Assembly: GCF_025466085.1 (NCBI RefSeq)
Contig: NZ_JANLOD010000049.1
Span: 62,001 to 126,000, forward strand
DNA length: 64,000 nt
Direction of reading: 5' to 3'
Source of the DNA: Pseudomonas sp. 14P_8.1_Bac3
GTDB taxonomy: Bacteria; Pseudomonadota; Gammaproteobacteria; Pseudomonadales; Pseudomonadaceae
How positions within the stretch are numbered: the first letter of the stretch is position 1; the number at the start of each line of letters is the position of its first letter. This document shows positions 1 through 9,230 of the stretch, piece after piece. Below the pieces are notes generated by a model. The model was not told where the DNA came from. It worked only from the letters and a program-made list of their open reading frames with translations, and searched no databases. The translations under genes and the position numbers were made by a program.

Positions 1-645
1 GTGCGCAGGTTGTTGGAGACCTTGCAGGCAGAAGGTTATGTGCGGCGCAGTGATTCAGATGATAGCTATCGACTGACGTTGAAGGTACGCGAACTCAGTG
101 AAGGTTTTCGCGATGAACAATGGATCTCCTCAATCGCCGCACCCTTGCTCGGAGAGTTGCTGCAGAAAGTCGTCTGGCCCACCGACCTGTGCACGCTGGA
201 CGGCGATGCCATGGTGATTCGCGAGACCACTCATCGCTTCAGCCGCCTGTCGTTTCACCGCTCCATGGTCGGCCGGCGTCTGCCGTTGCTGATGACCGCG
301 ACCGGTCGTGCGTACTTTGCGCATTGCCGACCCGCAGAGCGAGAAGAGCTGATTGAGTTGATGATCAGCCGTGAAGATGAACAGTCGGCGCTGGCCGCCG
401 ACCGTCGTTTTGTGGAGCGCCTGGTGGAGCACACCTTGGCCAAGGGGTATGGCGAAAACAATTCGCACTGGGGCCTGGAACGCAAGATCGCCGCCATCGC
501 GATCCCGGTCATGCACGAAGAACGGGTGATGGGCTGCCTGAACCTGGTGTACATCGCCAAGGCGATGCCCATTGATGAAGCGGCGCGCCGTTATCTGCCG
601 GCGATGCAGGGGGTAGTGAAACAGATCCAGGCTCAATTGCGCTGA
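1..645 (+). CDS. IclR-family transcriptional regulator, MhpR-like (5' end outside window)
   Basis: The 214 visible residues match an IclR regulator lacking the first part of its winged helix. The window opens in the wing (residues 1-28), followed by the linker helix and the IclR effector-binding domain from about residue 40 to the end. The stretch around residues 60-100, with a Thr-Asp-Leu-Cys core, strongly resembles MhpR, the activator of phenylpropionate catabolism. IclR proteins are usually about 250-270 residues, so about 40-50 residues are missing upstream. The initial GTG is probably an internal valine codon. No target operon is visible: the next genes downstream are broken. Confidence 0.85.
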   Translation: MRRLLETLQAEGYVRRSDSDDSYRLTLKVRELSEGFRDEQWISSIAAPLLGELLQKVVWPTDLCTLDGDAMVIRETTHRFSRLSFHRSMVGRRLPLLMTATGRAYFAHCRPAEREELIELMISREDEQSALAADRRFVERLVEHTLAKGYGENNSHWGLERKIAAIAIPVMHEERVMGCLNLVYIAKAMPIDEAARRYLPAMQGVVKQIQAQLR

Positions 646-942
646 TGTTGCCTGCGTTGAAAGCCAACTCACTGGGTAAAGCTTATTGGCGTTCTTGAGT
701 AACAGTTGTCGAGGCTACGAAGCCACCGCTTGGGGAGACAATTACGCATTGATCGCTAATCCGATCGGCCTGTTGTCACAGGCCAGCGAAGCCACCGCAG
801 GCCTGATCGGCAACAACATCGTCGCGCTCCGTCGACGCACTGAGTTGTTTGAAGAAGTACAGCCCCCAACCCTCTGTGACGAACAGGTGCCAATCCGCAG
901 CGCGTTTGCAGCGGGTTACACCTGTTTCATCTTCCTGATTAT
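646..942. other. Intergenic stretch without a supported gene
   Basis: No recognised gene lies here. A TTG-initiated plus-strand frame of about 90 codons and an antisense minus-strand frame ending near 776 are both open, but neither resembles a family I know and neither has a convincing ribosome binding site. The stretch sits between the IclR gene and a decayed transporter, so it may be remnant DNA. Confidence 0.4.
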
Positions 943-1760
943 CTATTCCAGCACCGGCCCATGATCGTCACGAGCGATCATCGCCGGTGGTTTGATGATC
1001 AACAGCAGCGGCATGACCGCCAGAGACAGCAGCATCAGCAGCTTGAAATCGTCGAGATAGGCAATCCAGAGCGCTTGTGTGCTGATCATTCCGTCAAGCA
1101 TTGCCCGGCCACTTTCTGTCACGGGGTCGAGGACGCTGTTGAGCGGCCAGGCATGGAGCAGACGATTGAATCCTGTGATATGTGCACCGATTTGCTCATG
1201 GTTGACCTGGGTGTTTTGCACCAGCAGCACGGTGACGATGGAGATGCCTACGCTGGAACCAACGTTGCGCCACACTTGAGGTGTCCAGCCTGTCATCAGC
1301 CACATGGAGCCTGCGGACAGTGCCAGCCCCCAGAACAGCAACCAGCGAGTGTCGACCTGACTGATCAGTCGCCCGGCAAGGTACATCGTTGCCATCGTCC
1401 CCAGGCCACGCGGGCCCATGGCCAGGCCTGCCTTGAGTACCGGATAACCCATCAGGTTTTGCAGGTAAGGCGTCATCAGCGCCAGCGAGGCCAGGTAGGT
1501 GATACCGATGATAAAGATGAACACCACGCTCAGGCTGAAGTTGCGATCCTTGAATAGCGCCAGGCTGATAAAGGGATCTTTGGCAGTGAAGGTGTGGGCC
1601 AGAAAAACATACAAGGCCGACAACGCTATAACGGCTTCGAGCACGATTTCCATGGAGGAAAACCAGCCCAGTTGTTCGCCCCGGTCGAGGAACAACTGCG
1701 TGGCCATGATCGCCACGCTGAGTGAGCCGAAGCCTAGCCAGTCCAGACGCGATCCCTTGT
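943..1760 (-). pseudogene. DHA2-family MFS drug efflux pump remnant
   Basis: The frame encodes the C-terminal half of a 14-helix EmrB/QacA-type proton antiporter. Normal members are about 500 residues; only about 270 homologous residues remain. Homology begins abruptly at an Arg-Leu-Asp-Trp motif near 1750. A second lesion lies near 1270: a Gly-Trp-Thr-Pro segment runs directly into Arg-Asn-Val-Gly-Ser-Ser-Val-Gly, motifs normally separated by about 45-50 residues, so one to two membrane helices are lost in frame. The C-terminus looks intact. The ATG at 1825-1827 lies in DNA belonging to the opposite-strand SDR remnant, so it is not the native start. This cannot be a working transporter. Confidence 0.8.
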
Positions 1761-1762
1761 CT

Positions 1763-1945
1763 GCCGGACCATTCCTGACTGATGTGGCAAAGGCTTGGCC
1801 CATCGAAGCGCGCGAAAAGTTCGACAATTCATTGGGGCGGCCAGGTCAACCACATGAAATCGTCACCGCTGCGCTTTATCTGGCGAGTCCGTTCAGTAGC
1901 TTTGTGACCGGCAGTCTGGTGCGTGTTGATGGCGGGATCCCTTGA
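1763..1945 (+). pseudogene. Short-chain dehydrogenase (SDR) C-terminal remnant
   Basis: About 60 codons encode the tail of an SDR oxidoreductase: a Gly-Pro-Phe-Leu-Thr-Asp loop after the lost Rossmann core, then Gly-Arg-Pro-Gly-Gln-Pro and the closing Val-Asp-Gly-Gly-Ile-Pro found at the end of many SDR proteins. The cofactor site and the Tyr-Lys catalytic pair are missing. Upstream in the same frame is only antisense of the broken transporter. The reading frame and stop are intact, which suggests a fairly recent truncation. Confidence 0.75.
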
Positions 1946-2129
1946 TCTGAACATCATTTGATTTTCGGCGAGGTCGCCAGCCAACTTTTGCGCACGACGC
2001 AACATGACGTTGCGCCAGGCCCCTATTCTCTCGCGGGGGCCTGCCGCCTATTTTGACCACCTGACAAACATTCAGGCGGATGACCTTTCAGTGGAAAGTC
2101 ACCGCCGTCGAACCTCAGGAGTCCACGGC

Positions 2130-3344
2130 ATGAGCGTTTCAACCAGCGGCACAACAGCGACGATAACCAAAGCTTCAATGACGAGAGGGCTGGTGCTTCT
2201 CTTTGCGTTCTGTTGTGGGGCCATCGTGGCCAACATCTATTACGCACAACCGATCATCAGTTTGATCGCCCCGGATATCGGCATGTCGAATGGCAGCGCC
2301 AGCTTCATCGTGTCGTTGACCCAGATTGGTTATGCACTGGGCTTGTTTTTCCTGGTACCCCTGGCGGACCTGGTCGAAAACCGCCGGCTGATGATCACGA
2401 CGATCGTGATTACGATCTTCAGCTTGATTGCCGCTGGCCTGGCCAAGCAGCCGAGCGTATTTCTCGTGGTCTCGGCGCTCATTGGTTTCAGCTCGGTCTC
2501 CGTGCAGATGCTGATCCCGTTGGCCGCGCATCTGGCGCCGGAAGAATCTCGCGGCCGGGTGGTGGGCGGGATCATGGGCGGCTTGCTGTTGGGCATCCTG
2601 CTGGCGCGGCCGCTGTCGAGCCTGGTGGCTGATCATTTTGGCTGGCGCGCGGTGTTTATCGCGGCGGCGACCTTGATGCTGATTATCTCCATCGTGATCG
2701 CCATGACCATGCCCAAATGGCAACCGGCCCATCGCGCAACGTATGGTCAGTTGCTGAGGTCCCTTGGCCAACTGTTTTGCCACGAGCCGGTGCTGCGTCA
2801 ACGGGCGCTGTATCAAGGGCTGATGTTCGCGGCGTTCAGTTTGTTCTGGACTGCGGTACCGCTGGTATTGAGCCGCGAGTTCGGTCTCACGCAGAGTCAG
2901 ATTGCGCTGTTCTCGCTGGTCGGCGCGATCGGCGCAGTCGCCGCACCGATCAGTGGTCGGCTCGCCGATGCAGGGCACACTCGGCGCGCTTCACAGTTGG
3001 CCATGGTGCTCGGCGCGGTGAGTTTCCTCCCGGCCTTCATCAATCCCTTTTACGGTGTGATCGGGCTGGCGGTGACGGGTGTCGCGCTGGACTTTGCCGT
3101 GCAGATGAACATGGTGCTTGGCCAGCGAGCCGTCTACGCCCTGGGCACGGCCAACCGAGGCCGTCTGAATGCGTTGTACATGATCAGTATCTTTATTGGC
3201 GGCGCAATCGGTTCCTCGGTAGCCAGTTCGCTGTATGAACACTTCAGCTGGTTGGCGATTGCCGCGGTGGGAAGTGGATTGTCACTGCTCACGTTGATCG
3301 TTTTCTCGCTGGTGTCTCGTCGCGCCGGGCAGACCGCCGCTTGA
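2130..3344 (+). CDS. MFS transporter, 12-helix
   Basis: This 404-residue inner-membrane carrier has about twelve hydrophobic helices. Helix 1 ends in Ala-Asn-Ile-Tyr-Tyr-Ala-Gln-Pro, a signature of the YnfM/AraJ-like MFS subgroup, and an MFS loop (Asp-Leu-Val-Glu-Asn-Arg-Arg) follows helix 2. The ATG at 2130 is chosen because CAGGAG lies just upstream; an in-frame ATG at 2004 would add 42 polar residues without a binding site. Members export drugs, sugars or amino acids; the substrate here is unknown. A LysR gene follows on the same strand and may control it. Confidence 0.85.
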   Translation: MSVSTSGTTATITKASMTRGLVLLFAFCCGAIVANIYYAQPIISLIAPDIGMSNGSASFIVSLTQIGYALGLFFLVPLADLVENRRLMITTIVITIFSLIAAGLAKQPSVFLVVSALIGFSSVSVQMLIPLAAHLAPEESRGRVVGGIMGGLLLGILLARPLSSLVADHFGWRAVFIAAATLMLIISIVIAMTMPKWQPAHRATYGQLLRSLGQLFCHEPVLRQRALYQGLMFAAFSLFWTAVPLVLSREFGLTQSQIALFSLVGAIGAVAAPISGRLADAGHTRRASQLAMVLGAVSFLPAFINPFYGVIGLAVTGVALDFAVQMNMVLGQRAVYALGTANRGRLNALYMISIFIGGAIGSSVASSLYEHFSWLAIAAVGSGLSLLTLIVFSLVSRRAGQTAA

Positions 3345-3354
3345 ATGAACGAGG

Positions 3355-3368
3355 GGGGCGAGCGCCCC
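3355..3368 (+). terminator. Short GC hairpin after the MFS gene
   Basis: GGGGC and GCCCC form a five-pair stem around a GAGC loop just after the transporter stop. There is no T-run, so termination would be weak or factor-assisted. Confidence 0.25.
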
Positions 3369-3444
3369 TGTCGTCAGCCCATCGAGTCACGACGTACAAT
3401 CAGGGCACTGCTCCAGGTGAGCGCCGGGTGAGTCAAGGAGTGTC

Positions 3445-4362
3445 ATGGACAAGCTGCTCGCATTGAAGATGTTCGTCCAGGCGGTGGATTCGAAGGGATT
3501 TTCCTCTGCCGCTCGGCAGTTGGGCCTGGCGACCTCGTCCGTCACCCGGATGATCGATGGGCTCGAGGCTGAACTGGGCGCTGTCCTGCTCAACCGTTCC
3601 ACCCGTCAGATCTCATTGTCCGATGCCGGGGCCGCCTACTATTTGAAGGCGCGGGAGGTGCTGAACGCGGTCGCCGAAGCGGATGCCTCGGTCACTGACC
3701 GCGGCGAAGTCCCCGCGGGTCATCTGCGTATTTCGGTGCCAGTGGCGCTTGGGCGGCGACTTATTGCCCCGCATATCGCCTCGCTGCTGCAGCGTTACCC
3801 GCAGTTGGTGCTGGACATGACGCTTTCTGACGACATCGTCGAATTGCTCGGTGAGCGGGTTGATCTATCGATCCGCTTGGGGTCGGCAGCCGCCATGGAT
3901 GGGGTAGTCAGTCGGCCCATCGGCCATTTTCGACGTCGCGTCGTTGCCAGTGCGGCCTACCTGAATGCACATGGGTTTCCGCAACAGCCGATGGACCTGT
4001 TGCAGCACGAATGCCTGCGCTTCAGTTATGGGGCAAGGCAGCAGGTCTGGACGTTCCAGAAGGACGGGGAAGAAATCCGGGTCCCCGTTGAGGGCCGTTT
4101 TAAAAGTAACAACGCGGAGGTGTTGCGCGAAGTTGTGCTGGCGGGCGGCGGGGTAGCGCTGTTACCTGACTGGCTCGTCGATGATGATATTGGCAGCGGC
4201 GACCTGACCTCGTTGTTCGAGCCTTTTGTGATCAATCCGAACGATGCGAGTTCGGCCATTTCTGCGTTGTATCTACCCAATCACCGCGGCTCCAAACGCG
4301 TCAATGCGTTTATCGATTTCATCGGTGAACTGCTCGGGCCTGAACACCAGCCCCGGCACTGA
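3445..4362 (+). CDS. LysR-family transcriptional regulator
   Basis: The 305-residue protein has an N-terminal winged helix (about residues 1-60, Ser-Ser-Ala-Ala-Arg-Gln-Leu-Gly helix) and a periplasmic-binding-like effector domain (about 90-300). AAGGAG seven bases before the ATG supports the start. It is a clear paralogue of the LysR protein at 18092: both start Met-Asp-Lys-Leu-Leu-Ala-Leu-Lys-Met-Phe-Val and share the Leu-Pro-Asn-His-Arg-Gly-Ser motif near the C-terminus. It follows the MFS gene on the same strand, which is less usual for LysR targets, so the operon it controls is uncertain. Confidence 0.93.
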   Translation: MDKLLALKMFVQAVDSKGFSSAARQLGLATSSVTRMIDGLEAELGAVLLNRSTRQISLSDAGAAYYLKAREVLNAVAEADASVTDRGEVPAGHLRISVPVALGRRLIAPHIASLLQRYPQLVLDMTLSDDIVELLGERVDLSIRLGSAAAMDGVVSRPIGHFRRRVVASAAYLNAHGFPQQPMDLLQHECLRFSYGARQQVWTFQKDGEEIRVPVEGRFKSNNAEVLREVVLAGGGVALLPDWLVDDDIGSGDLTSLFEPFVINPNDASSAISALYLPNHRGSKRVNAFIDFIGELLGPEHQPRH

Positions 4363-4456
4363 TCGCCAGGTGTGCTCACGAACGGCGGATCGCGGTTCAT
4401 AGCCAGCGCATTCTTTTGTTTTGTATGATGCCTCGATGCAGCTTCAGCGAGGCGTT

Positions 4457-5170
4457 ATGCAAGACTCAAAGAACCAAGACGAGCCGGAAACATCCACGGA
4501 CTCAGAGGCCCCAGTCAAATCGACGGCTCGACGCCTGTCGCCCGAGGTCCGGGAAAACCAGATCGTGCAGAAGGCCATCGAGCATTTTGCGACGTGCGGA
4601 TTTTCCGGGAGCACCCGTGAACTGGCGCGGCAACTGGACATTACCCAGCCGCTGCTCTATCGATATTTTCCCAGCAAAGAGGCGCTGATCGACCGGGTCT
4701 ACGAAGAGGTCTATCAGTGGGACAGCTCATGGGAGGCGATGATCAAGGATCGCTCGGAACCCCTGCAGTCTCGCCTGGTTCGTTTCTATACCTCTTATGC
4801 AAAGGTGATTCTGCGTCGGGAGTGGATTCGGATCTTCGTTTTCGCCGGGCTGACGCGTGAGGGCATCAACGATCGGTACCTGGCCAAGTTGCGTGAGCGC
4901 GTCTTCATTCCCGTGATCGCGGAAATTCGCCATGCTCACGGTCTGGCACCTTCCTCGGGGGAAACCATCAATGAAAAAGAACTCGAGCTGATCTGGAGCT
5001 TGCACGCCAGCATTTTCTATATCGGCGTGCGCAAATGGATCTACGATCTCCCGGTGACCGAGGACATTGATGCGCTGATCGATCAGATGGTCGACGCGTT
5101 CCTCAACGGCAGTCCCCACGTGCTGCAACAGGTCGACAGCGGACTTGACGAACAGCCACGCGCAGACTGA
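4457..5170 (+). CDS. TetR/AcrR-family transcriptional regulator
   Basis: The 237-residue protein has a TetR helix-turn-helix at about residues 30-78, ending in Leu-Leu-Tyr-Arg-Tyr-Phe-Pro-Ser-Lys-Glu, and an all-helical ligand domain behind it. The first 25 residues are polar and probably disordered. The ATG at 4457 with GAGG upstream is preferred to a TTG at 4421. The gene lies directly upstream of the VOC/monooxygenase operon on the same strand, and a perfect inverted repeat sits in the intervening DNA. It is probably the local repressor of that operon and released by the pathway substrate. Confidence 0.9.
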   Translation: MQDSKNQDEPETSTDSEAPVKSTARRLSPEVRENQIVQKAIEHFATCGFSGSTRELARQLDITQPLLYRYFPSKEALIDRVYEEVYQWDSSWEAMIKDRSEPLQSRLVRFYTSYAKVILRREWIRIFVFAGLTREGINDRYLAKLRERVFIPVIAEIRHAHGLAPSSGETINEKELELIWSLHASIFYIGVRKWIYDLPVTEDIDALIDQMVDAFLNGSPHVLQQVDSGLDEQPRAD

Positions 5171-5403
5171 TTTTTCCGCTTTCCCCACCACCTTATCGCC
5201 CGCTTGCCCCTTCTTTTTGTCGACCGCTCATCACCTGTTTCAGCCTTTGGCTGATCGGGTGGTCGAGGGGCGAACGCCTCTGAAAAGCCCTTTCCAAACA
5301 CCTGAAACACGCTTCGCGACTGACGGCATCACGCCGTGCTTCCGTGCAATCCTGAAAAATCTGAGCCTCCCGCTATTTACTTCAATTTCATCACTCCTTA
5401 TTG

Positions 5404-5419
5404 TTTATCAACCGATAAA
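5404..5419. promoter_or_regulatory. Candidate operator, perfect 6-bp inverted repeat
   Basis: TTTATC and GATAAA face each other around a 4-bp AACC spacer, 28 bp before the VOC start codon. The size and symmetry fit a TetR-type operator, and the TetR gene lies immediately upstream. Binding is inferred, not shown. Confidence 0.45.
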
Positions 5420-5446
5420 TAAATACAAAAAACTGTTGGAGGCGCC

Positions 5447-5926
5447 ATGCAAGTCCGAAAACTCGCTCACTACTCGATCCGGTCTTTCGACCTGGAAAAG
5501 TCCAGCCGCTTTTATCAAAAGGTGCTCGGTTTCACCCCTGGCTACCGGCCGCCGTTCGATTTTCCTGGCGTGTGGTTGTACATGGGCGGGGACGAGAAGG
5601 ACTTCGGCACCGTCCATATCATTGGGATCGATCCCGCCAATCCCGAGGGCCTCAAGCAGTACCTCGGCGACAAGGACATCCCGCTGACAGGCACCGGAAC
5701 CGTCGACCACATTGCCTTCCTGGTCACTGGCCTGGTTGAGTTCTGGAGCGTATTCGAGGCCGAAGGCATTGCCTGGCGCGATCGCACGGTGCCGAGCCTC
5801 GGCCTGCATCAGGTCTTCGTCGAAGATCCCTCCGGCGTCACCATCGAGCTCAATTTCCCGGCCTCTGAGATTGCAGCCGTCGGTTCCTATGGGTCCCATG
5901 TTGCGGCGGCGGGAGAACGGTCATGA
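5447..5926 (+). CDS. VOC-superfamily protein (glyoxalase/extradiol dioxygenase fold)
   Basis: The 159 residues show two beta-alpha-beta-beta-beta units of the vicinal oxygen chelate fold. Possible metal ligands are His8, the His of Val-Asp-His-Ile-Ala-Phe and the Glu of Ile-Glu-Leu-Asn-Phe near the end. GGAGG precedes the ATG. It heads an operon and overlaps the FAD monooxygenase by 4 bp, so the two are probably translationally coupled and act in one pathway. Such small VOC proteins can be ring-cleaving dioxygenases, isomerases or binding proteins; the sequence does not decide between them. Confidence 0.85.
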   Translation: MQVRKLAHYSIRSFDLEKSSRFYQKVLGFTPGYRPPFDFPGVWLYMGGDEKDFGTVHIIGIDPANPEGLKQYLGDKDIPLTGTGTVDHIAFLVTGLVEFWSVFEAEGIAWRDRTVPSLGLHQVFVEDPSGVTIELNFPASEIAAVGSYGSHVAAAGERS

Positions 5927-7143
5927 CCCATTCACTGCACAAGCGTCGCGCGATCGTCGTCGGCGGCTCGCTGGGTGGTCTGTTCGCGGCGAACATGTTG
6001 TTGCGCAAGGGCTGGGACGTCGAAGTCTTCGAACGCGTGCCGGATGAACTCGCCGGGCGTGGCGCAGGCATCGTGACCCACCCCGAATTGTTCGACGCGA
6101 TGACCGCGGCGGGCATCCCCCTCGATGCCTCCGTGGGGATCGACGTGCGCTCGCGCGTCACGCTGGCCCAGGATGGCGATGTCGTACTCGAGAACGCGCT
6201 GCCGCAAACGTTGACTGCGTGGGGGAAGATGTACCAGGTCCTGCGTGCGGCATTTCCGGATTCACGGTATCGCTGCGGTGGAAGTATCGTCGCGGTCGAC
6301 AGCACCGACACCCATGCCAGCGTCACGTTGGCCGATGGCAGCACTTATCAGGCCGACGTCGTGATTGCTGCCGACGGATTTCGCTCGACGATTCGCCAGC
6401 AGTTTTTGCCCGACGTGCATCTGCAGTACGCGGGGTATATCGCCTGGCGTGGACTGGTAGATGAAGCGGCGCTTTCTGACGCCGCCCACGCATCGTTGTT
6501 CGACAAGTTCGCGTTCTGTTTACCCCCGCACGAGCAGATTCTCGGCTACCCGGTTGCCGGGCATTCGAATAGCACGCTTGCAGGTGAGCGTCGTTATAAC
6601 TTCGTGTGGTACCGCACCAGCGACGACGAGGAACTGAAAGATTTGCTGCGCGATGAAAGCGGCAAACAATTCGAAGGCGGCATTCCCCCTGCGCTGATAC
6701 GCCGTGATGTGCTCGCCAATATGTACAAGTCGGCGGATACATTGCTCGCCCCGCAGTTCGCCGAAGTCGTGAAGAAAGCTGCGCAGCCGTTATTCCAGCC
6801 GATCTATGACCTGGAAGTTCCGAAGATGAATTTCGGCCGTGTGGCCTTGCTCGGCGATGCCGCCTTTGTCGCACGGCCTCATTGCGGAATGGGTGTGACC
6901 AAAGCCGCCGGCGATGCATTGGCCATCGTCGAAGCGCTTGAGCAACACCCATCCGTCGAAGCGGCACTGGCCGACTACAGCGAACAACGCTGCCGTTTCG
7001 GAGCGTCGATTGTTCAGCACGCGAGGCATCTTGGCGCGTATATGCAGGCGCAACTTAAAAGCGCGGAAGAGCGCGAAATGGCCGAGCTGTACCGCACTCC
7101 AGAAGCCGTCATGCGTGAAACCGCAGTGCCCGTGAAGTTTTAG
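5923..7143 (+). CDS. FAD-dependent aromatic monooxygenase, 2,6-dihydroxypyridine hydroxylase-like
   Basis: The 406-residue protein is a group A flavin hydroxylase. It has the dinucleotide motif Gly-Gly-Ser-Leu-Gly-Gly (14-19), an Asp-Gly motif near 151-152 and the second FAD motif with Gly-Asp at 311-312. The pattern around Gly-Arg-Gly-Ala-Gly-Ile (about 45-50) and the Trp-Arg-Gly-Leu-Val-Asp segment (175-180) resembles 2,6-dihydroxypyridine 3-hydroxylase of nicotine degraders. It would hydroxylate an activated ring using NAD(P)H and O2 in the cytosol. A second enzyme of the same type lies at 16851. The exact substrate is an inference. Confidence 0.88.
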   Translation: MTHSLHKRRAIVVGGSLGGLFAANMLLRKGWDVEVFERVPDELAGRGAGIVTHPELFDAMTAAGIPLDASVGIDVRSRVTLAQDGDVVLENALPQTLTAWGKMYQVLRAAFPDSRYRCGGSIVAVDSTDTHASVTLADGSTYQADVVIAADGFRSTIRQQFLPDVHLQYAGYIAWRGLVDEAALSDAAHASLFDKFAFCLPPHEQILGYPVAGHSNSTLAGERRYNFVWYRTSDDEELKDLLRDESGKQFEGGIPPALIRRDVLANMYKSADTLLAPQFAEVVKKAAQPLFQPIYDLEVPKMNFGRVALLGDAAFVARPHCGMGVTKAAGDALAIVEALEQHPSVEAALADYSEQRCRFGASIVQHARHLGAYMQAQLKSAEEREMAELYRTPEAVMRETAVPVKF

Positions 7144-7175
7144 TTCCAACAATAAGTCCTTCGCAGGAGACAACC

Positions 7176-7538
7176 ATGGAACATGCATATCCGCAAGACG
7201 GTGGCCCAGCCGTGTCCGCTGGGCAGATAAATGAGGCTGTTCAGAATCCGATTCTCGCTAGTCCGGAGTTTCGTGCCCTGGTCAAACAGCGACGAATATT
7301 TGCCTGGAGCATGACGGCGCTCATGCTGGTGGTCTATTTCGGCTTCATTCTGTCCCTGGCCTTTATTCCGGCCCGCCTGGGAACGCCTATCACCGAAGGG
7401 CAACCGATGACGTGGGGCGTGCCGATTGGCTTTGGCATGCTCGCGTTCACGATTCTGCTGGTGGCCGTCTACGTATGGCGCACCAACACCTGCTACGACC
7501 CGAAAATAAAAACAATCATCAGGAGCTTCAACCCATGA
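7176..7538 (+). CDS. DUF485 membrane protein, symporter partner
   Basis: The 120-residue protein has two hydrophobic helices (about 42-68 and 85-108) and the DUF485 pattern with a Phe-Arg-Ala-Leu-Val motif (about 29-33). YjcH-type proteins of this family are encoded with acetate/solute symporters, and here its stop overlaps the start of the symporter (ATGA). AGGAGA precedes the ATG. It probably assists assembly or regulation of the transporter, although the family has no firmly established biochemical role. Confidence 0.9.
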   Translation: MEHAYPQDGGPAVSAGQINEAVQNPILASPEFRALVKQRRIFAWSMTALMLVVYFGFILSLAFIPARLGTPITEGQPMTWGVPIGFGMLAFTILLVAVYVWRTNTCYDPKIKTIIRSFNP

Positions 7539-9190
7539 AGCGTCTACTTATTACGCTCTCGGCCATTCTGACGTCGGCCGCCGTATACGCGGCCGACGTC
7601 CCGGCCGCCGTGCAGCCACATAATCCCATCGCCATCGGCATGTTCCTGGCGTTTGTCATCTTCACGCTGTTCGTCACTCGCTGGGCGGCCCGTAAAAACA
7701 ATAGCGTTGCCGATCACTATGCCGCAGGCGGGAAAATCACCGGCTTGCAGAACGGCTGGGCCATCGCCGGAGATTACATGTCCGCCGCTTCATTGCTGGG
7801 CATCTCCGCATTGGTGTTTACCAGTGGGTTTGACGGGCTGATCTATTCCATCGGCTTCCTGGCCAGTTGGCCGATCATCCTGTTTCTGATTGCTGAACCC
7901 TTGCGCAATCTTGGCCGTTACACCCTGGCGGACGTGCTGTCTTATCGGTTGCAACAACGACCCATACGCGCTTTTGCGGCGTCCAGTTCGATCGTGATCG
8001 TGCTGCTTTACCTGGTTTCCCAGCTGGTCGGCGCGGGGAAACTGGTGGAGTTGCTATTCGGCTTCGACTACACCGCGGCAGTGCTTCTTGTCGGTACGCT
8101 GATGGTGATCTACGTGTTCTTTGGCGGGATGCTGGCCACCACCTGGATTCAGATCATCAAGGCGGTTTTACTGCTGACCGGCTGCGTATTCATGGCCTTC
8201 ATGGTGTTGTCCGAATTCGGCTTCAGCCTGAACCAGCTGTTCACTCAAGCGACCAAAGTTCATCCATCCCATACGGCGATCATGAGCCCAGGCGGGCTGA
8301 TCACCGACCCGGTGTCGGCCATTTCTCTGGGGTTGGCATTGGTGTTCGGCACCGCAGGCCTTCCGCATATCCTCATGCGGTTCTTCACCGTCGGTAACGT
8401 CAAGGCCGCGCGCCAAAGTATTCTGTATGCCACCGGACTGGTCGGCATAGGCTATGCGCTCATTGTCATCATCGGCTTCGGCACCATCGCCCTGGTTGCC
8501 AGCAATCCGGCGTATCACGATGCATCGGGCGGGATAGTGGGCGGCGTTAACATGGTGGCGATTCACCTCGCCCACAACGTCGGCGGCAATGTCTTCCTCG
8601 GGTTCATGTGTGCGGTGTCGTTCTCGACGATATTGGCGGTCGTGGCCGGCCTGACCCTGGCTGGCTCGTCGGCTGTTTCTCATGACCTGTATGCCCATGC
8701 CTTGCGCCGGGGCACCGCCAGCGACCGGGAAGAAATGCGCGTCTCTCGCGTGACAACCCTGGTGCTGGGTGTGTTGTCGATTCTCCTGGCCATCGCGTTT
8801 GAAAAACAGAACATCGCTTTTATCGTGAGCCTGACGTTCTCCATCGCCGCCAGTTCCAATTTCCCGGTGTTGTTGCTGTCGATTTACTGGAAAGGCCTGA
8901 CGACCCGTGGCGCCGTGATCGGCGGATCCCTGGGGTTGGTCTCTGCCATTACCTTGTGCATTCTCAGCCCGACCGTCTGGGTCAAGATTCTTCATCACCC
9001 GCAAGCCTGGTTCCCCTACGAATACCCGGCCCTGTTTTCAATGGCCGTCGCATTCATCGGTATTTTCTGGTTCTCCGTCACTGACCGTTCTGCCAGTGCC
9101 CTGCGTGAACGCGGCCGGTTCGAAAATCAACTGGTCGACTCTGAACTGGGCACACCGGCCACCTGGAATGCCCAGTTGAAAGCTGACTGA
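7535..9190 (+). CDS. Sodium:solute symporter, ActP-like
   Basis: From the ATG overlapping the DUF485 stop, this is a 551-residue SSS-family carrier with a signal-like first helix (about 1-22) and about 13 further helices, close to the 549 residues of E. coli ActP. An [14 protein letters not shown] segment matches the acetate permease subgroup. In this setting it more likely imports the organic acid or ring compound handled by the neighbouring enzymes than acetate itself. An AGGAG lies just before the start inside the upstream gene. Confidence 0.9.
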   Translation: MKRLLITLSAILTSAAVYAADVPAAVQPHNPIAIGMFLAFVIFTLFVTRWAARKNNSVADHYAAGGKITGLQNGWAIAGDYMSAASLLGISALVFTSGFDGLIYSIGFLASWPIILFLIAEPLRNLGRYTLADVLSYRLQQRPIRAFAASSSIVIVLLYLVSQLVGAGKLVELLFGFDYTAAVLLVGTLMVIYVFFGGMLATTWIQIIKAVLLLTGCVFMAFMVLSEFGFSLNQLFTQATKVHPSHTAIMSPGGLITDPVSAISLGLALVFGTAGLPHILMRFFTVGNVKAARQSILYATGLVGIGYALIVIIGFGTIALVASNPAYHDASGGIVGGVNMVAIHLAHNVGGNVFLGFMCAVSFSTILAVVAGLTLAGSSAVSHDLYAHALRRGTASDREEMRVSRVTTLVLGVLSILLAIAFEKQNIAFIVSLTFSIAASSNFPVLLLSIYWKGLTTRGAVIGGSLGLVSAITLCILSPTVWVKILHHPQAWFPYEYPALFSMAVAFIGIFWFSVTDRSASALRERGRFENQLVDSELGTPATWNAQLKAD

Positions 9191-9230
9191 TCTGTTGACA
9201 CAAAAATAATAATTTCCTGGGGTCGAACTA

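Noticed and set aside
686..964. TTG-initiated 92-codon plus-strand frame before the MFS remnant
   Set aside because: No ribosome binding site or recognised family, and it overlaps the end of the remnant; kept as unexplained intergenic DNA.
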